From: Paramacrobiotus metropolitanus
Taxonomy: Eukaryota; Tardigrada; Eutardigrada; Parachela; Macrobiotidae
DNA length: 64,000 nucleotides
NCBI RefSeq assembly: GCF_019649055.1
Contig: NW_026570233.1
Location: 310,001-374,000 of the forward strand
Direction: 5' to 3'
The position numbers were made by a program, and so were the translations under genes. Shown piece by piece: positions 9,370 to 21,351 of this stretch (position 1 is the stretch's first letter; every line of letters begins with the position of its first letter). The notes under the pieces were generated by a model. It saw only the letters and a program-made list of their open reading frames with translations. It did not search any database and was not told the DNA's origin.

Positions 9370-12300
9370 TAGAGTAGTTTCAAAATACTGTTCAACTTTC
9401 GAAATACCGATGTACTTTCCAGGTGTCTCAGCCCTCAATCGTCCGTTTCGGCCTGTTCGGGGATGTTCGGGAAGGTCACTTTGGTGCATCAGTACTTTGG
9501 AAGTATTACAGTACTTTCAAAGACTTTCAAAGTACTGCAGTACTTTCCAGGTGTCTCAGACCTCAATCGTCAGTTTCGGCCTGTTCGGGGATGTTCGGGA
9601 AGGTCACTTTGGTTCTTCAGTACTTTGGAAGTATTACAGTACTTCCAAAGTACTGTCCTACTTTCAAAGTACTGCAGTACTTTCCAGGTGTTTCAGCGCT
9701 CAATCGTCAGTTTCGGCCTGTTCGGGGATGTTCGGGAAGGTCACTTTGGTGCATCAGTACTTTGGAAGTATTACAGTACTTCCAAAGTACTGTCCTACTT
9801 TCAAAGTACTGCAGTACTTTCCAGGTGTCTCAGCCCTCAATCGTCCGTTTCGGCCTGTTCGGGGATGTTCGGGAAGGTCACTTTGGTGCATCAGTACTTT
9901 GGAAGTATTACAGTACTTTCAAAGACTTTCAAAGTACTGCAGTACTTTCCAGGTGTTTCAGACCTTAATCGTCAGTTTCGACCTGTTCGGGGATGTTCGG
10001 GAAGGTCACTTTGGTTCTTCAGTACTTTGGAAGTATTACAGTACTGTCCTACTGTCCTACTGTCCTACTGAAGTACTGTCCTACTTTCAAAGTACTGCAG
10101 TACTTTCCAGGTGTCTCAGCCCTCCAATCGTCAGTTTCGGCCTGTTCGGGGATGTTCGGAAAGGTCACTTTGGTGCATCAGTACTTTGGAAGTATTACAG
10201 TACTTTCAAAGACCTTCAAAGTACTGCAGTACTTTTCAGGTGTCTCAGACCTCAATCGTCAGTTTCGGCCTGTTCGGGAAGGTCACTTTGGTGCATCAGT
10301 ACTTTGGAAGTATTACAGTACTTTCAAAGTACTGTCCTACTTTCAAAGTGCTGCAGCACTTTCCAGATGTCTCAGCGCTCAATTGTCAGTTTCGGCCTTT
10401 TCGGGGATGTTCGGGAAGGTCACTTTGGTGCATCAGTACTTTGGAAGTGTTTATTACAGTACTTCCAAAGTACTGTCCTACTTTCCAAGTACTGTAGTAC
10501 TTTCCAGGTGTCTCAGCCCTCAACCGTCAGTTTCGGCCTGTTCGGGGATGTTCGGGAAGGTCACTTTGGTTCTTCAGTACTTTGGAAGTATTACAGTACT
10601 CTCAAAGTACTGTCCTACCTTCAAAGTACTGCAGTACTTTCCAGGTGTCTCAGCGTTCAATCGTCAGTTTCGGCCTGTTCGGGGATGTTCGGGAAGGTCA
10701 CTTTGGTTCTTCAGTACTTTGGAAGTATTACAGTACTCTCAAAGTACTGTCCTACCTCAAAGTACTGCAGTACTTTCCAGGTGTCTCAGCGTTCAATCGT
10801 CAGTTTCGGCCTGTTCGGGGATGTTCGGGAAGGTCACTTTGGTTCTTCAGTACTTTGGAAGTACTACAGTACTCTCAAAGTACTGCAGTACTTTCCAGGT
10901 GTTTCAGACCTTAATCGTCAGTTTCGACCTGTTCGGGGATGTTCGGGAAGGTCACTTTGGTTCTTCAGTACTTTGGAAGTATTACAGTACTTCCAAAGTA
11001 CTGTCCTACTTTCAAAGTACTGCAGTACTTTCCAGGTGTTTCAGCGCTCAATCGTCAGTTTCGGCCTGTTCGGGGATGTTCGGGAAGGTCACTTTGGTTC
11101 TTCAGTACTTTGGAAGTATTACAGTACTTCCAAAGTACTGTCCTACTTTCAAAGTACTGCAGTACTTTCCAGGTGTTTCAGCCCTCAATCGTCCGTTTCG
11201 GCCTGTTCGGGGATGTTCGGGAAGGTCACTTTGGTGCATCAGTACTTTGGAAGTATTACAGTACTTTCAAAGACTTTCAAAGTACTGCAGTACTTTCCAG
11301 GTGTTTCAGCGCTAAATCGTCAGTTTCGGCCTGTTCGGGGATGTTCGGGAAGGTCACTTTGGTGCATCAGTACTTTGGAAGTATTACAGTACTTCCAAAG
11401 TACTGTCCTACTTTCAAAGTACTGCAGTACTTTCCAGGTGTCTCAGCCCTCAATCGTCCGTTTCGGCCTGTTCGGGGATGTTCGGGAAGGTCACTTTGGT
11501 GCATCAGTACTTTGTAAGTATTACAGTACTTTCAAAGACTTTCAAAGTACTGCAGTACTTTCCAGGTGTTTCAGACCTTAATCGTCAGTTTCGACCTGTT
11601 CGGGGATGTTCGGGAAGGTCACTTTGGTGCATCAGTACTTTGGAAGTATTACAGTACTTCCAAAGTACTGTCCTACTTTCAAAGTACTGCAGTACTTTCC
11701 AGGTGTCTCAGCCCTCAATCGTCCGTTTCGGCCTGTTCGGGGATGTTCGGGAAGGTCACTTTGGTGCATCAGTACTTTGTAAGTATTACAGTACTTTCAA
11801 AGACTTTCAAAGTACTGCAGTACTTTCCAGGTGTTTCAGACCTTAATCGTCAGTTTCGGCCTGTTCGGGGATGTTCGGGAAGGTCACTTCGGTTCTTCAG
11901 TACTTTGGAAGTACTACAGTACTCTCAAAGTACTGCAGTACTTTCCAGGTGTCTCAGCCCTCCAGTCGTCAGTTTCGGCCTGTTCGGGGATGTTCGGTAA
12001 GGTCACTTTGGTGCATCAGTACTTTGGAAGTATTACAGTACTTTCAAAGACCTTCAAAGTACTGCAGTACTTTTCAGGTGTCTCAGACCTCAATCGTCAG
12101 TTTCGGCCTGTTCGGGAAGGTCACTTTGGTGCATCAGTACTTTGGAAGTGTTACAATACTTCCAAAGTACTGTCCTACTTCAAAGTACTGCAGTACTTTC
12201 CAGGTGTCTCAGCGCTCAATCGTCAGTTTCGGCCTGTTCGGGGATGTTCGGGAAGGTCACTTTGGTGCATCAGTACTTTGGAAGTATTACATTACTTTCA

Positions 12301-13463
12301 AAGTACTGTCCTACTTTCAAAGTGCTGCAGCACTTTCTCGATGTCTCAGCGCTCAATTGTCAGTTTCGGCCTGTTCGGGGATGTTCGGGAAGGTCACTTT
12401 GGTGCATCAGTACTTTGGAATTGTTTATTACAGTACTTCCAAAGTACTGTCCTACTTTCAAAGTACTGCAGTACTTTCCAGGTGTCTCAGCCCTCAACCG
12501 TCAGTTTCGGCCTGTTCGGGGATGTTCGGGAAGGTCACTTTGGTGCATCAGTACTTTGGAAGTATTACAGTACTTTCAAAGTTCTGTCCTACTTTTAAAG
12601 TACTGCAGTACTTTCCAGGTGTCTCAGCCATCAATCGTCAGTTTCGGCCTGTTCGGGGATGTTCGGAAAGGCCACTTTGGTGCATCAGTACTTTGGAAGT
12701 ATTACAGTACTTTCAAAGACTTTCAAAGTACTGCAGTACTTTCCAGGTGTCTCAGACCTCAATCGTCAGTTTCGGCCTGTTCGGGGATGTTCGGGAAGGT
12801 CACTTTGGTTCTTCAGTACTTTGGAAGTATTACAGTACTCTCAAAGTACTGTCCTACCTTCAAAGTACTGCAGTACTTTCCAGGTGTCTCAGCGTTCAAT
12901 CGTCAGTTTCGGCCTGTTCGGGGATGTTCGGGAAGGTCACTTTGGTTGTTCAGTACTTTGGAAGTATTACAGTACTCTCAAAGTATTGCAGTACTTTCCA
13001 GGTGTCTCAGCCCTCCAATCGTCAGTTCCGGCCTGTTCGGGGATGTTCGGAAAGGCCACTTTGGTGCATCAGTACTTTGGAAGTATTACAGTACTTTCAA
13101 AGACTTTCAAACTACTGCAGTACTTTTCAGGTGTCTCAGACCTCAATCGTCAGTTTTGGCCTGTTCGGGGATGTTCGGGAAGGTCACTTTGGTGCATCAG
13201 TACTTTGGAAGTATTACAGTATTTTCAAAGTACTGTCCTACTTTCAAAGTGCTGCAGCACTTTCCAGGTGTCTCAGCGCTCAATCGTCAGTTTCTTTCAA
13301 AGTTCTGTCCTGCTTTCAAAGTACTGCAGTACTCTCCAGGTGTCTTAGCCCTCAATCGTCAGTTTCGGCCTGTTCAGGGATTTTCGGAAAGGTCACTTTG
13401 GTGCATCAGTACTTTGGAAGCATTGCCGTACTTTCAAAGTTCTGTCCTACTTTCAAAGTACTG
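9370..13463 (+). repeat. Tandem satellite array, 128/137-base unit, about 30 units
   Basis: The unit contains CTCAATCGTCAGTTTCGGCC, then TGTTCGGGGATGTTCGGGAA, then a palindromic part (CAGTACTTTGGAAGTATTAC with its near-complement, and the perfect palindrome AAAGTACTGCAGTACTTT). Spacing between successive GGATGTTCGG motifs is mostly 128 or 137 bases, depending on which linker follows the palindrome. A few units lack GGGGATGTTC or have extra CCTACTGT steps. Both unit lengths leave remainder 2 on division by 3, and the common unit has no stop triplet on this strand, so long frames up to 744 codons are open in all three phases. I read these as non-coding. Confidence 0.95.
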
Positions 13464-13800
13464 ACGCACCAAAGTGACCTTCCCGAACATCCCCGAACAG
13501 GCCGAAACTGACGATTGAACGCTGAGACACCTGGAAAGTGCTGCAGTACTTTAAAAGTAGGACAGAACTTTGAAAGTACTGTAATACTTCCAAAGTACTG
13601 ATGCACCAAAGTGTACTGATGCACCAAAGTGACCTTCCCGAACATCCCCGAACAGGCCGAAACTGACGATTGAGCGCTGAGACACCTGGAATGTACCGCA
13701 GTACTTTGATGGTAGAACAGTACTTTGAAAGTGCTGTAATACTGCCATAGTACTGATGCACCAAAGTGATTGATACACCTGAAAGTACTGCAGTGCTGTT
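13464..13800 (-). repeat. Inverted end of the satellite array
   Basis: At about 13463 the orientation flips, and the last two to three units run on the opposite strand (CCTTCCCGAACATCCCCGAA instead of its complement). They are followed by progressively degraded pieces. One short duplicated step (CTGATGCACCAAAGTG, twice in a row) is visible near 13598-13630. Confidence 0.9.
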
Positions 13801-14094
13801 AAAATAAAGCAAAGTGCTGCTACACTTTGAAAATACTTTGCAGAGTAATACTTTGCAGCTATGTACTAGCTGTTAATGTTTACCGTAAACAATCGGATTC
13901 GAGTTAGTATTGAATAAACGTGCGATTCGTTAGTAGAGTTAATCTTTGATAAAAAAACACACAACGAAACCAAATAGAAATGCTGTAATTAGGGCAGACT
14001 TTTCTCGAGCTGATCTTACCTCGCTTACGCATTTTTCAGGTATAGAACTACTTTCTACCTTTCGATTTTTTTTGGAAAGAAAATGTTTTAGTTG

Positions 14095-14245
14095 TAGTGT
14101 CGTAGTACTGTAAGAATATAAAGTACTGCAGTACTTTGTAGAAGTGCAGTACTTGTGCAAATGCCCCATATGCTGTTCGCCTGTTTCGGGATGTTCGGCG
14201 ATGTTCGGGAAGATCACCTTGAAAATGTATTGGTAGTACTGCATT
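14095..14245 (+). repeat. Isolated degenerate satellite unit
   Basis: A single diverged unit with AAAGTACTGCAGTACTTTGT, CTGTTTCGGGATGTTCGGCG and GGAAGATCACCTTG lies outside the array. It may be an older remnant, or a seed from before the array expanded. Confidence 0.7.
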
Positions 14246-15649
14246 ATTTTATTTTGAAATAAGTAGTCGATTTACGAGGTAATGCCGACGACTTTCAAGT
14301 TGACTTACAAAGCGCTGCTGCAAATTATACAGTATGCACCTTGGCCCAATATTAATTATTTGTGTATAATACGCAGTGCAAGTATGGCACTAGCAGTTAT
14401 TTAGCACCTCATTTGTTTTACAGTAGTACTTCTACCCGAAGTACTCATCGTTGTCTTACAACCCTTTTACTAACTCACGGTTTGTTAACTTATCGCGACG
14501 AAAATTGACTAAGCACAAACTGTCTCCAAGCGACTGTTAAAGAAGCATGCGATATCAAAGAAACCATTATTGTCAGTAAAAGTACTGACTAAGTTTCTAT
14601 AATAGTAAGCATACATGAGCTTTATGGTTGCATGAGTACTGTACTGCTCAATAATGCGCATTCTGGTTCAAATCAGTACTGTAGTTAACTATCAATCTGT
14701 TAATAACAATTTAATAAGTACACTAGCTATCTAAGAAAAGCAGCATGTTAATCAGTATGAGTGCACTGTAAACAGTCTGTGTAATCACAAATAGAAAAAA
14801 TTCGCTGAAAAACATGAAATATATTGTACAGAAATTTCTGTACTATGATACTGACCGAAGTTAATGGCGCCACTGTTCTCTGAAATAAGTAGTATGCTGC
14901 TGCCCCAAACCCCACGTGTACGACTGCGATTGACTATAAAACAATGGAAGTTATTGAACTAACACTTTAAATTTTAAATTGGTTATGGGTCAGAGTTTTA
15001 GTAATGCAATGTTATACCCTTAATATGCCCCTGTGCTCGATCACGACGTAAGTTTTCTCGATGTCGATAAACAAACTGAAAAAATTTAATGAAGCGTAAA
15101 TACTTGTAAATGCAAGCACCAGTGGTGCACAAAAATATGCACCATAATGTACGTACTGTACATAAACATGCACCATAATATAAGGGGCATATATGGGGCA
15201 GAGTAGGAAGCGGCGAAGGGGCGACGATAGATACTGTACAATATAACTGACAGTTGTGAGGTAAGTAGTGGTCAGGTTCATGGTGCACAAAACATACGGT
15301 GCATGCACCAGTGGTGCATAAATATGCACCGTTGGTACGGATCTTTACTGGTGCCATCTAATCTTCAAGTGCTGTGTTTAACTTACTTCCGGCAAAACAT
15401 GTACCATCTTGATACATCTGTTTTTCTCAAAAACCATTATCTTCTAAAATTTGCAAAAATGGGCAAGAGTATGCTGCAGGTGTCGGCATAGCATACCACG
15501 GAAGAAAAATGCAAAATTTGAGCTTGTACGGTATGTACACATTGTACAGTGCGCTTTTAAATGACTGTGATGTATCAGTTTTACGATGTCAGGCCATTAA
15601 GGGTTAAACTGCTTAGACAACTGCAGCTTTTAATTGCTCATATTGCTTA
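14246..15649. other. Intergenic spacer with GTGCA-rich inverted repeats
   Basis: There is no gene here that I can support. About 15118-15335 is a patch of short inverted and direct repeats built on GGTGCAC/TGCACC and GTACGTAC. Open frames across it follow the repeat and are not credible genes. Confidence 0.45.
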
Positions 15650-16333
15650 ACCGAAAACAACATTGCCTGCAAAACTCCCTTTTGTGGGGTTTACTGAGTT
15701 TTTCGGTCTGCATTGCATTTACTGCATTTTCGGTCTCATGTTCAGAATCTGCGTTCTTTTCAAGTGAGGCCAGAGTGGTGGTTCTCATTAACCGCGGTGA
15801 TCACCCTTCATCAGTACGAGGACTGACTTCAGTAAACATAGTAATAAGTTAGTAACCCATATTCCTAATTCATTAAAGTTGTCTTTATTTCGCGGGTTAT
15901 TGCTGTCACGCTGCTATTGTCGCTGTACAACTGTGAGTGAAATAAGCAAAGCATAATTATGGATAGATTCGTAAGCGATCATAAACGAATTAAGGCTTTT
16001 GCTGATGGAAAAATCCAAAATCCTTTCTTTTTCGCGAGCGCATCGTAAGCAAGATTTTTTTATTAGCTATGAGAGAACAGGACTGAGGTTGCATGTATAC
16101 ATGGGATAGAGTGTGGATATCTCATCACTCTGCTCCAAGCGTAATGGATCATTCATTGCGACAAGAATATTGGGATCTGTAGTCAAGAATACTAGCTTGA
16201 TTTGGTGACCCCAGCAAGTGTGATCATGAAGTCTGCTGTAAAATAAAACATGGACCATGCCAAAAATCAGTTCTGATTTCTAAAGCAAACTTGCTCGGGG
16301 GTACCGGTTATATAATGTTAACATTCAGTTCTT

Positions 16334-17314
16334 TTAGAGCACTTTTTTGCGAAAGCTTTTTACAACCCACACAATCGTTTCTCTGACGTCTTTGAAGCTG
16401 AGAGCTAACACAATCGGATCGACTACCGACTGCGCCGAGAACATCATTGCGCCAATCTGCAGCCAAACATACGGCAACTCCACATTGAACACCAGCTGGA
16501 TGGTGAAGAATGACACGCCCGGCGTCCAGCAGATTACCACACTCAACGTCAGGCACACCAATAAAACCAGCGTCCGTTTCGGTTCTTTCGGGGGTTTCTT
16601 CATATCCATAGTCGGCATATTGCTGGAATTGTTCTCTGGATGACTGGACATGGTTTTCGTATTGGTGTTGGCCGTTGTGGTAGTGATGCGCGCGTTAAAC
16701 CGTTTTTTTCGCCGGTACAACAGGAACGCATTACATCCCACCATGAAGATAATCGGGAAGTTGTAGTTCAATAACTCTGTTGCCGTTGCCCATGCCCATA
16801 GTGCCGACATGTTGATTAAACATTGTCCCGTGGAAGTAGGAATTTTATAGTATAGTCCGTCCATGACGACACCGTATAAAGGCAGCACATGGCAGTACAA
16901 AAACATGCATATACACAGCCTGATTGCGACAGCGGTATTGTGATATTTCTTGTAGGAAACCGGCCGCGTGATGGCCCATAAACGGTTAACGGTGATGAGG
17001 AGGTGCGCGTGGACTGTGGCCACCGAGGACGGGAAAATCGTGTAGAAAAGAAATGTACAGAGCGCATCGCCCATCCACCATTTACTGTAGAGACTGTACA
17101 GGATGTTAATGGGACCCTGAGTGGCGATGTAGATAAAGGTCATTAAAATGAGGTTGAAAAGGTACACGGAGAATGGTGTGTGAAGATTCCGGTTGACGAT
17201 GAACAAGATGAGCAGGCCACCGTTGAACAGAAGCGCTGCCACCAGGATCAGTGTATCCATGATCGGGACAAACGTCCATGATTTTGTAATGTCAGCCGCT
17301 GTGGAGTTGTTCAT
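16334..17314 (-). CDS. Divergent class A (rhodopsin-like) GPCR
   Basis: A single-exon receptor of 326 codons from MNNSTAADI at 17314; an open frame continues upstream but without ATG. The N-terminus has an NNST glycosylation site. Seven hydrophobic helices follow, with a Cys before helix 3 (DALCTFLF) and a Cys in the second outer loop (STGQCLIN), the usual disulfide pair. Helix 6 has the canonical CWTP. Other class A landmarks are altered: the Asp of helix 2 appears replaced (NLILMTF), DRY reads NRL, and NPxxY reads DPIVL. The third inner loop is Thr/Ser/Asn-rich and then Lys/Pro-rich. It sits in the plasma membrane and should signal through G proteins. The ligand is unknown. The duplicate at 1445-2432 is broken. 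Confidence 0.85.
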   Translation of the reverse strand: MNNSTAADITKSWTFVPIMDTLILVAALLFNGGLLILFIVNRNLHTPFSVYLFNLILMTFIYIATQGPINILYSLYSKWWMGDALCTFLFYTIFPSSVATVHAHLLITVNRLWAITRPVSYKKYHNTAVAIRLCICMFLYCHVLPLYGVVMDGLYYKIPTSTGQCLINMSALWAWATATELLNYNFPIIFMVGCNAFLLYRRKKRFNARITTTTANTNTKTMSSHPENNSSNMPTMDMKKPPKEPKRTLVLLVCLTLSVVICWTPGVSFFTIQLVFNVELPYVWLQIGAMMFSAQSVVDPIVLALSFKDVRETIVWVVKSFRKKVL

Positions 17315-17452
17315 GGTTATGAAGAAGATGTTGTGACTGCACCGCTGGACGATATTTTCTGGAATGGATGAAATCTGCAATCTGGAATAGCTCTTATAGC
17401 TGTGTTGTACTCGGGTAAGGCGAAAAATCCAATAACTCAAGTGCTGTGCCAC

Positions 17453-19754
17453 AGGAGCATAAAATCATAATGGAAGAAGGACTTGGGATAATGCGGCATA
17501 TTTAACGAGGCACACTTTCACACTGATTATAATCTTAAGACAGGCAAGAGCTGGCTTTGGATTACGCCGCGCCCAGAACTACCGTGGTCAAGAGTGAACA
17601 TCCGCTAGTTAACATGCAGTTTATTAGTATCATTTTCATGCAAAATTTAAAAGACAGAACAAAACATTAATAAAAGTAGTGCCTTGAATGATCATGAAAT
17701 ACGTTCAAATGGTTTTCGGTTATGTAGAATGTATCAGATGTTGCCGCGTTGCGATAGAATGTTAAAACATTACAGTCATCAAACTGAACTGCTATTAAAT
17801 GTGATACGGATGCGACTACTGTTTTTGCGAAGCTGTCCAGAATGTTGACAGTGTCACAGTATGTCTGTACTACCTTCTTTTTATAGCAAAACTTTATGTC
17901 AGACGATTGTTTTGAACGTTTCTCCACCTTTTATCAACGGATTGAAATTACTCCAGACTATGACGGTACCATGAGTGAGACGACTGTGTCATGGGGTGGT
18001 TGTTACGAAAGCTAAACTGAATAGATCACACTAACACCACCATGCAAAAACAGAGCATAGAAATTGTGACACCTCTTGTTCTTTTTTCCCTTGACGCTGT
18101 CGTCTGCTGTTCACGCTTAGTATGGTTGGTGCCTATTGAAGCAAAAAGAGCAATGATAGTATCCGATGCGGAATTATTTACACTCCCGTTACGCTGTCTG
18201 TATTTGTGTGCTCACTGTATGGTGAGTACATTGTGAAACTTTAATATTTATTATAATTATACAGAAGGGCTTCTATAACGTTTTGTTTGTCGTTCTGCCT
18301 ATTATTGCTACTTGAAGCTGTATACAATTGTAACATCGCATGACCGGAATTAATTCTGTTTCAAATGCAAACCAATCGATGTTTTGCCCGGTACTCGATA
18401 ATTAAAAAGAGGTATGGGAGCATCCGCTTTTCTTTACATTGCGCATACGGCTTACACTGGGTTCAACCAGGTGAGCAGCCTTCTACAACTGATCGCGTAG
18501 GAATGTTCCCTTCAATTGTGAGCAAGAACTTTCGCATCTGCATCTTCCTTCTTAATATACTATGTGATGACAGAGCCGTTTCTGAACAAGAAGAATGTAT
18601 CAAAATCATTATGTATTTGCTGAGAAATGCTCGCCACACACTTCATGTCGTTTAACTCAAACATCTGCCTCCTCAGATTTGGAATTGTACAAGACGCACA
18701 AGCTAACCGTGCCGACATGCACCGGCAGCAGGTGTTAGCTGACTCTAGCAGATTCCTGCTAAAGAGTCCTTCTTATAATTGCACTGTGGGTTCGACAAAC
18801 TTTTGGTGAATGAGTACAGTATTGCAGAAAACCGCTGAATAATATTCTTCCAAGTGCTAACGGCATCTTCCGGTAAAACTGAACAAGTTGAAGATAACGG
18901 AAGGAGATGCGCTTTCGCGCACCTGTAATTAAAAAGAAAGATTCTGTACTAGTGACTAGTAAATTACTTTTCATTACCGAGACAAAAGCGTCTTACTTGA
19001 ATTTTCTCGCTTTATCAGAAAAACTAAAACTCCATTTCAGTCGGTGACGTAGTTAACCAAATTAGTCGGCCAAGAGGTAGCGAAGGACCTCTGTGTTCCA
19101 GAAAACGGGAATTTTGTCGGTCACGTCGCTCACGTCGGTCAAGCACTTAAAATCTTTAAAGATATAAAAGTAAAACATAAATAATGAAAAATATGAAGTC
19201 GGAGAGGTTTAAAATATTTTTTGCCTATTTGTTATATTAATTTTTGCATGAATAAATACAAAGCAAAATAATAAATAAAAACTGTGAATGTAGTGTGAAC
19301 AGAAGTTTTCGAGAATTTGAAAAATAAGCAAGTAATGTGGTCTGCTGTCCAAGTAAGTAACAGACATATGTGTCTTTGTCCAGTTCAGCAGAAAGCAGTT
19401 TACTCAGAGAAGCAGTTCAAACGAAATGCACAAATAATTTACCCATAAGTTAGATTATATTTATACAGACTTCATACGGTAACCGGCCAGCTAACGCAAT
19501 AACTGCTACAAAGTACTTTGCATAACACTATGACTGTCAGCTCAGGCCATAACACGTAGTTAGGTAAATGAAGCTCGCGATCGAACTAGGAAAAGCATTT
19601 TTATCCGGTCCGAAGAGAATTAAGTTGCTGAAATTTGAATATTTTCTGCACACGAAGCGCGTCTTCAACCCACTTCCCAAAGCTTGCGGCGAATTGTACA
19701 TGAAGTTATGTACGTATGCTAGAGCATTCGCATGAGCTGTACATGGAAAATGGA
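17453..19754. other. Spacer of copy B with a decayed ORF
   Basis: This matches 2553-5117 of copy A at reduced identity. The region equivalent to the 134-codon ORF (about 18480-18900) is interrupted repeatedly. A plus-strand frame at 18042-18236 (starting MQKQSIEIV) ends at a donor-like GTGAGT but is broken in copy A and unrecognised, so I do not call it. Confidence 0.4.
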
Positions 19755-20549
19755 CTATTTAGAGGGATGTCGGCAGCAATAGCACTTCCCGTAAACAGTC
19801 CCAAAGCTCCACTTATCGTTTTGATTGGGGCATCGGGAGTCGCGGTGCTGCCAGTCATTGAACCAACATGCAGAGCCTTGTTCAGAAACTGTCAGATAGG
19901 AGTCGCAGTTGTAGGCGTCGAGAACACGAATGGACGATGCATTGGTATTCGACTCTGGCTGATCCGTCTGTCCCATTGCAACGGGCGTAAAGTGATGTGT
20001 GCGACAGCAGTAGCATTGTCCGAATCCGTTGTTGAAGCTAAACTTGTCGCGATCACCGCCGCAACGGTTATCACGCGTTTGCCAGTCATTGTACCAACAA
20101 GATGCAACACAACTGCCGCCCTGTAAATTAACGCCATCAGAGACAGACGTTCATCATAAGGACAAGCGCTGTTCGAACAAAAGCTTTTAAAGTCTGTAAT
20201 CGACGGTAACTGTACTGTTTGAAAAACACTTTTGGCACCTTTATTGAGAGTGACCTTTGCAGTATATATTTCAAACGCTAAAGCTGCTTTACGGTAAAGT
20301 TACTTTATACCACGTTCAAGTTACTAAATAAAAGAAGCTTTCAGTTATATGGTAAAATACCTGGATATTATCGTCGCAGTCGAAGCCGGCAGTCATAACT
20401 TGAGAGTCGTTGTTGGCTTGTGTCATGACTTGAGAGCCTTTGTTGGCTTGTGTCATGACTTGAGAGCCTTTGTTGGCTTTTGCAGCGCCAGCATTAACCA
20501 ACGAAGCGCTGCTAATGCAGCCTAGGACAAAGAGAATTGTAGCCACCAT
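19755..20549 (-). CDS. Secreted cysteine-rich protein, two repeated domains (copy B)
   Basis: Almost base-identical to 5118-5914. I count one substitution (turning an Asn into a Ser in an overlapping frame) and a two-base indel in the intron. The signal peptide, NKGSQVMTQA repeats, donor, acceptor and double CW-NDWQ-CYCC domains are the same, including the unexplained change of frame near the start of exon 2. Because the flanks on both sides are much more diverged, the two copies have been homogenised recently. Confidence 0.55.
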
Positions 20550-21351
20550 TTCACTGTGTAGTCTTTGACAAACGTTTTGTAGTTTGCAGTATCTTTCGGA
20601 AACAAGTTTTTATATGCCTGGGAAATATCAGCGAATGCTGCCGTAAGGACAGTGGGGATTTCCTGTAATAAAATCTAGGCCGCCTGTGTTGCCGGTTTCT
20701 GCTTAATCACACATGTTTTCGGGTCTAGAAACTTGTTTCATGTGTAGGTCGTTACTGTCGATTTTAGTATGCCGAGACAAACACTCAGTAATTTCGGCAT
20801 GTAGACGTAAATAGCCGGAAACAAAAATGTTGCCTTGTAAATAAGTATCGCTTCTGCAACAGGAAGTGATTTGGCAACTGTTATTCAACGAAAATTGATG
20901 GAGCCTACCGTAACCGAAACGGAATTTCACTTAACGCTGTTGCTGCTGCTGTTTTCGGTACTACTTAAATGTGCGGCCAAAATTAATGTGTGTACAATCT
21001 GGGTAATTCACAGTGCTTAAATTTCCAGTAATTTTTAGTCATCCGCATTGGCTTGTTATTCTTTTACCGAATTGACAGCTGTAAAGTAAAATAACAAAAC
21101 AACGGTCAAGTTATTACCACGTAAGAAGATTAGGTAGCCTAATTAATAAACAATTTTTTGATTACTAAAGGGACGTCAAGGCAAGCATGCAGTACAGTAA
21201 CTGTAGCCACTATGATGGACCTTGGGCAGCACTTTAGCTGAGTCCAGAATGCCGTAGACGAAGCCGGGAAGAAAACAACAAAAGCCGGCTTTGCAACAAA
21301 AGCAAAGTTGCAGGCAGTATCCGATTTTAATTATAACTGCTGACGCAGCTA

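Noticed and set aside
9347-11581. 744-codon open frame and about a dozen other long frames between 9.3 and 13.8 kb
   Set aside because: They are products of the tandem satellite. All three plus frames are open because the unit has no stop triplets, and each frame repeats the same peptides. No start context, splice sites or domain is present.
18042-18236. Plus frame MQKQSIEIV in copy B ending at a donor-like GTGAGT
   Set aside because: The matching frame in copy A has a stop after about 32 codons, there is no partner exon, and it has no recognised domain.
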